In this document: piece by piece, positions 7,309 through 9,183 of the stretch
Layout of the letters: each line of letters begins with the position of its first letter
Numbering within the stretch: the stretch's first letter is position 1
Assembly: GCA_002482405.1 (NCBI GenBank)
Contig: DLFX01000289.1
Coordinates: 1-9,183, forward strand
DNA length: 9,183 bases
Source of the DNA: Firmicutes bacterium UBA7709
GTDB lineage: Bacteria; Bacillota_A; Clostridia; Peptostreptococcales; Anaerovoracaceae
Reading direction: 5' to 3'
Notes under the pieces: generated by a model
Seen by the model: only the letters and a program-made list of their open reading frames with translations
Databases searched by the model: none
Told to the model about the DNA's origin: nothing
Translations under genes and position numbers: made by a program

Positions 7309-7350
7309 TTTAGCATTCCAAACGTGAATAACAAGTTATTTTCTGTCGAA
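7309..7350 (-). promoter_or_regulatory. Presumed upstream region of the acyltransferase/GT8 operon
   Basis: This AT-rich stretch between the preceding terminator hairpin and the first operon ATG must hold the operon promoter if the hairpin is effective. A short inverted repeat AATAAC-AA-GTTATT (7327-7340) is visible and could be an operator or part of a -10 region. No convincing -35/-10 pair is seen, so the promoter is unassigned. Confidence 0.3.
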
Positions 7351-7388
7351 ACAAAAATGGAGCCTACAATATTATTGTTGCCCCATTT
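7351..7388 (-). terminator. Terminator hairpin after the kdpD-domain gene
   Basis: On the minus strand AAATGGGGC pairs with GCTCCATTT (one G-T wobble), continues after a small internal loop into ACAAT/ATTGT with a 3-nt loop, and is followed by a T-rich tract TTTTTGTTT. The 48-nt distance from the kdpD stop fits a terminator. The plus-strand side is also followed by T residues (CTTTTTT), so the hairpin could work in both directions. Confidence 0.7.
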
Positions 7389-7414
7389 CTTTTTTATAAT
7401 TCAACTCAGTCAAA

Positions 7415-7450
7415 TGCCCAGTTCCAGCCGGATGCTCAGTTCCAGTTGGA
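7415..7450 (-). repeat. 18-bp tandem duplication across the kdpD stop codon
   Basis: Two adjacent 18-bp units (7415-7432 and 7433-7450) match at 15 of 18 positions. Read on the minus strand in the kdpD frame they are six codons each: S-N-W-N-stop-A and S-G-W-N-W-A. The stop TGA of the gene is at the place where the second unit has TGG. Without it the frame would run eight codons further to a TGA at 7406-7408. Confidence 0.8.
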
Positions 7451-8125
7451 TACCTGGTTGATCCGCTCCGTAGTCCTCTTGATGGAAATCTCCCGAAGCA
7501 TGTCCAGATTTTTCTTCCGCAATATTCCTTTTACTTTTCCTCTCGGCTTGTCCCGCCAAAGGATTTTGCCCTCCCGATATCTCTTGATCAGCTCTTCGGG
7601 CTCCGGATCGATGAACTCCACCCTTTCCGCGCAATCAAAAATAAAGTCCGGTATATTTTCTTCATACGGGACTTTAAGTGCTTCCGGCAAGGTTCGATAA
7701 AGGCTCTCGATTTGCTGCGCGTTGACTGTTGTAAAGACATCAATTCCCGCAGCCAACAGTTCCTCGATGTCTAGGTAGCGTTTTTCGTGTCTTGAACCCG
7801 CGACGTTGGCGTGGGCTATTTCATCCACCAGTATCAGCTCCGGCCTGCGGAGCAGCGCCGCATCCAGGTTGAACTCCGTGATCATCCCGTACCTGCCGGC
7901 GGCCAATTTCAGAGGGAGGACTTCCAGCCCTTCCATAAGCTCCATGGTTTCGCCGCTGGAGTGCGGATCTATGTAACCTACAACGACGTCGACGCCTCTG
8001 CGCAGCGCTTCATGCGCGTCCTTCAGCATCATGTATGTTTTACCTACACCTGAAGAATACCCGAAGTAAATTTTTAGCTTTCCTCTTCTTACCATCTCAA
8101 TCCCCCTTTCGATTCGTTTCAACAT
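7436..8125 (-). CDS. kdpD: Stand-alone KdpD N-terminal (osmosensitive K+ channel sensor) domain protein
   Basis: This 229-residue protein is the N-terminal nucleotide-binding domain of the K+ sensor kinase KdpD (PF02702 family) and nothing else. Walker A is GYSSGVGKT (22-30), the Walker B-like block is VDEIAHAN (100-107) followed by GSRHEKRY (110-117), and the GIDVFTTVNAQQIESL line matches the family block GIDVYTTxNVQHLESL. The final REISIKRTTERIN corresponds to the end of that domain in full-length KdpD (about 900 aa). The USP-like domain, four membrane helices, histidine kinase and ATPase domains are absent, and no kdpE or kdpFABC is in the window. ATG 8125 is chosen for GGAG 5 nt upstream and because LKRIERGIEMVRRGKLKI aligns with the usual KdpD N-terminus; ATG 8095 with AAGGGGG is possible. 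It lies in a unit of its own between two terminators. In known short forms this domain influences Kdp regulation through K+ or nucleotide state; here the role is inferred. Confidence 0.88.
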   Translation of the reverse strand: MLKRIERGIEMVRRGKLKIYFGYSSGVGKTYMMLKDAHEALRRGVDVVVGYIDPHSSGETMELMEGLEVLPLKLAAGRYGMITEFNLDAALLRRPELILVDEIAHANVAGSRHEKRYLDIEELLAAGIDVFTTVNAQQIESLYRTLPEALKVPYEENIPDFIFDCAERVEFIDPEPEELIKRYREGKILWRDKPRGKVKGILRKKNLDMLREISIKRTTERINQVSNWN

Positions 8126-8163
8126 TTTTTCTCCGTTCAGTAACTTCAATTACATAATACATC

Positions 8164-8191
8164 AAAAGAGGGCCCAATTGTGCCCTCTTTT
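8164..8191 (-). terminator. Rho-independent terminator after the small membrane protein gene
   Basis: A perfect 10-bp stem AAAAGAGGGC/GCCCTCTTTT closes an 8-nt loop (8174-8181), with T runs on both strands. It is 36 nt downstream of the membrane protein stop and upstream of the kdpD gene, so it separates these two co-oriented genes. It also implies that kdpD has its own promoter in 8126-8163, where only a poor TATGTA-like -10 can be seen. Confidence 0.9.
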
Positions 8192-8227
8192 TACATCAAT
8201 TTTCGACATGAAATTGCAGATTATGGA

Positions 8228-8590
8228 TTACCGGAAAGCGAGGCTCAGAAAGCATCCGGTAATGGTCCAGGACAGATTGGAAAAGCTGAGCAGATAGGTA
8301 CCGATGTTGAAGGGCCAGGCCGCCGCGTGAAGCAGCGGGTACAGCAGCGGCAGGGCGGCGATCAGCGCAAAGATCAGGATCGGAAAGATATAGACCCATT
8401 TATTCTTCGCCTTTGTAAATCTGGGGTTTGCCACGCTTCCGAGGACGATTCCGATCAGAAGGTAGACGGCATATGCCGTTATGGCCGCGGCAGTTCCGGA
8501 CAGCGTCATCTGGCCGTTCAGCCAGGCCCCGACGATCATCAGCGCCAGTATAATAACCGATCTTGTAAGTAATTTCAAAGAGTTTGACAT
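8228..8590 (-). CDS. Small four-helix integral membrane protein, unknown function
   Basis: A 120-residue hydrophobic protein not recognised as a known family. Four membrane segments are visible at about residues 11-24, 33-54, 65-86 and 97-118, linked by short loops. The only strongly charged loop (NPRFTKAKNKW, 55-65) lies between helices 2 and 3, which by the positive-inside rule puts both termini outside and this loop inside, or the reverse if the short basic N-terminus dominates. There are no catalytic motifs and no cysteine pairs. The start ATG 8590 is chosen because the hydrophobic region begins soon after; its GGGAGG lies 12 nt upstream, somewhat far. Upstream in-frame ATGs (8602, 8620) would add a polar, poorly supported extension. 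It is divergent from the cysteine-rich gene with 129 bp between them and is followed by a terminator, so it is probably monocistronic. Function unknown. Confidence 0.75.
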   Translation of the reverse strand: MSNSLKLLTRSVIILALMIVGAWLNGQMTLSGTAAAITAYAVYLLIGIVLGSVANPRFTKAKNKWVYIFPILIFALIAALPLLYPLLHAAAWPFNIGTYLLSFSNLSWTITGCFLSLAFR

Positions 8591-8670
8591 AGCTTGTACC
8601 ATCCTCCCACTGAATATCATGTTTCCAGAGCCATATTGCATGATTTGATAACTTACTTTCCATTTTATCA

Positions 8671-8676
8671 TATAAT
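8671..8676 (+). promoter_or_regulatory. -10 box of the cysteine-rich protein gene
   Basis: A consensus TATAAT lies 43 nt upstream of the ATG at 8720. The best -35-like hexamer, TTGATA (8645-8650), is 20 nt away, which is too long for a normal sigma-A promoter, so activation or an alternative -35 is likely. The predicted start is near 8683. Confidence 0.5.
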
Positions 8677-8678
8677 GT

Positions 8679-8696
8679 AATACCATAACAGGTATT
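8679..8696. promoter_or_regulatory. Inverted repeat in the divergent promoter region (possible operator)
   Basis: AATACC and GGTATT form a perfect 6-bp inverted repeat with a 6-nt spacer. It covers the predicted start of the plus-strand cysteine-rich gene and falls between the candidate -35 and -10 of the minus-strand gene. A protein bound there could control both. It might instead be only a weak leader hairpin. Confidence 0.4.
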
Positions 8697-8719
8697 CAAA
8701 AAAGATTGGAGGAAGTATT

Positions 8720-9148
8720 ATGACTTCTTTTGGATTCTTCAGCGACGGCAATAGAGCCTCGGGGATGCAGGACGCCCTAAACGGGAAGGCCAACATCTGC
8801 CAGGGACTTGAGGACCTTTGTCAGGCCCTGAAAGCTCTCCGCTGCGGAAAGGAATATGAAACGATGAAAAATGTGGTCGACGCAATTCATCGGATCAAAA
8901 AAGGATTGTGCGAGGTCAAAAAAGGGTTACATGGCCTTGGCAGCAGAATAGATGACAGGAGCTTAAAAGAGATAAGAGCGGGCATCCAGTGCGTTTGCAA
9001 AGGCCTCGAGGCTTTGTGCAGCGTTCTGAAGGACACCTGCTGCGGCAATTTTGCCGAAGCGGAAAAATGCCTTGTGGAAGCGATCGAACTGATCAAAAAG
9101 GGCTACTGCAAAATAGATAAAGGTCTGAACGATATCTGCTTATATTGA
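8720..9148 (+). CDS. Cysteine-rich two-repeat helical protein, unknown function
   Basis: I do not recognise this 142-residue protein. It has 12 cysteines (27, 34, 42, 64, 91, 93, 100, 107, 108, 117, 130, 140) and consists of two copies of one unit at an exact 66-residue offset without gaps: residues 22-73 and 88-139 agree at about 24 of 52 positions. C27, C34, C42 and C64 recur as C93, C100, C108 and C130. Each unit reads C-x-G-L-E-x-L-C, a CG pair, an A-I-x2-I-K-K-G-x-C segment, and K-G-L. The pattern suggests amphipathic helices with cysteines seven apart on one face, suited to disulfides or metal binding. There is no signal peptide or membrane segment. The ATG follows GGAGG at 7 nt, and a strong terminator follows the stop, so it is a well-expressed single-gene unit. 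A spore-coat-like, metal-binding or redox structural role are possible guesses only. Confidence 0.85.
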   Translation: MTSFGFFSDGNRASGMQDALNGKANICQGLEDLCQALKALRCGKEYETMKNVVDAIHRIKKGLCEVKKGLHGLGSRIDDRSLKEIRAGIQCVCKGLEALCSVLKDTCCGNFAEAEKCLVEAIELIKKGYCKIDKGLNDICLY

Positions 9149-9155
9149 TCATTGA

Positions 9156-9183
9156 AACCGGCAGTTCAATTCTGCCGGTTTTT
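9156..9183 (+). terminator. Rho-independent terminator of the cysteine-rich protein gene
   Basis: AACCGGCAG (9156-9164) and CTGCCGGTT (9172-9180) form a perfect 9-bp stem with a 7-nt loop, running into a T tract that continues to the window edge. It begins 7 nt after the stop codon. Confidence 0.93.

Larger units (their letters stand above)
8670..8699 (-). promoter_or_regulatory. Possible promoter of the small membrane protein gene
   Basis: On the minus strand TTGAAT (8694-8699) is followed after 18 nt by TTATAT (8670-8675). The boxes are imperfect and this is only the best pair in the divergent interval. Its -10 shares bases with the plus-strand TATAAT, so the two start sites would compete. 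Confidence 0.35.

Noticed and set aside
7436..8125. KdpD fragment as a pseudogene
   Set aside because: The nucleotide-binding motifs are intact, the end falls at a domain border, RBS and flanking terminators are present, and no remnants of the remaining KdpD domains lie downstream.
1..9183. CRISPR arrays, tRNA or rRNA genes, insertion sequences, attachment sites, replication origin
   Set aside because: No spaced direct repeats, cloverleaf or rRNA-like stretches, transposase frames or terminal inverted repeats were seen on either strand.

Overview
The window reads as chromosomal DNA from a Gram-positive anaerobe of the Clostridia type. Base composition is moderate by eye, Shine-Dalgarno sequences (AGGAG/GGAGG) are strong, intergenic regions are short with compact stem-loop terminators, and the gene families fit: a MacB/FtsX-type ABC exporter, family 8 glycosyltransferases and a stand-alone KdpD domain. 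A finer taxonomic call is not supported. Every gene except the last lies on the minus strand, so the window is described from right to left.

Right edge (8591-9183): a divergent promoter region feeds a plus-strand gene for a 142-residue cysteine-rich protein. This protein is built from two copies of one helical unit at an exact 66-residue offset, and it ends at a clean terminator. On the minus strand the same region feeds a 120-residue four-helix membrane protein (8228-8590) with its own terminator (8164-8191). Next is a single-domain KdpD (7436-8125), which carries the nucleotide-binding N-terminal domain only. An 18-bp in-frame tandem duplication sits across its stop codon, and a terminator hairpin follows.

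Middle (3799-7308): a tightly packed four-gene operon runs acyltransferase, GT8 glycosyltransferase, GT8 glycosyltransferase, acyltransferase. Junctions are 1 nt, 24 nt and a 4-nt ATGA overlap, and a terminator stem is embedded in the last codons. The two acyltransferases share an unusual second motif (YPE-x3-W-x2-Y-x3-RP). The symmetric gene content suggests a dedicated pathway that builds an acylated glycan or glycolipid. The product cannot be read from the sequence, and this operon is one of the two best candidates for something undescribed.

Left (1-3770): a TetR-family repressor gene, then an ABC ATPase and a large two-FtsX-domain permease whose 3' end is cut off by the window edge. Both the tetR promoter (TTGACA-N17-TATATT) and the exporter promoter (TTGACT-N16-TATAAT) carry operator-like inverted repeats immediately downstream of the -10, so this is a self-regulated exporter module. 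The two operators differ in form.

The most interesting items are the acyltransferase/GT8 operon, the duplicated cysteine-rich protein and the isolated KdpD domain. The exporter module is conventional.
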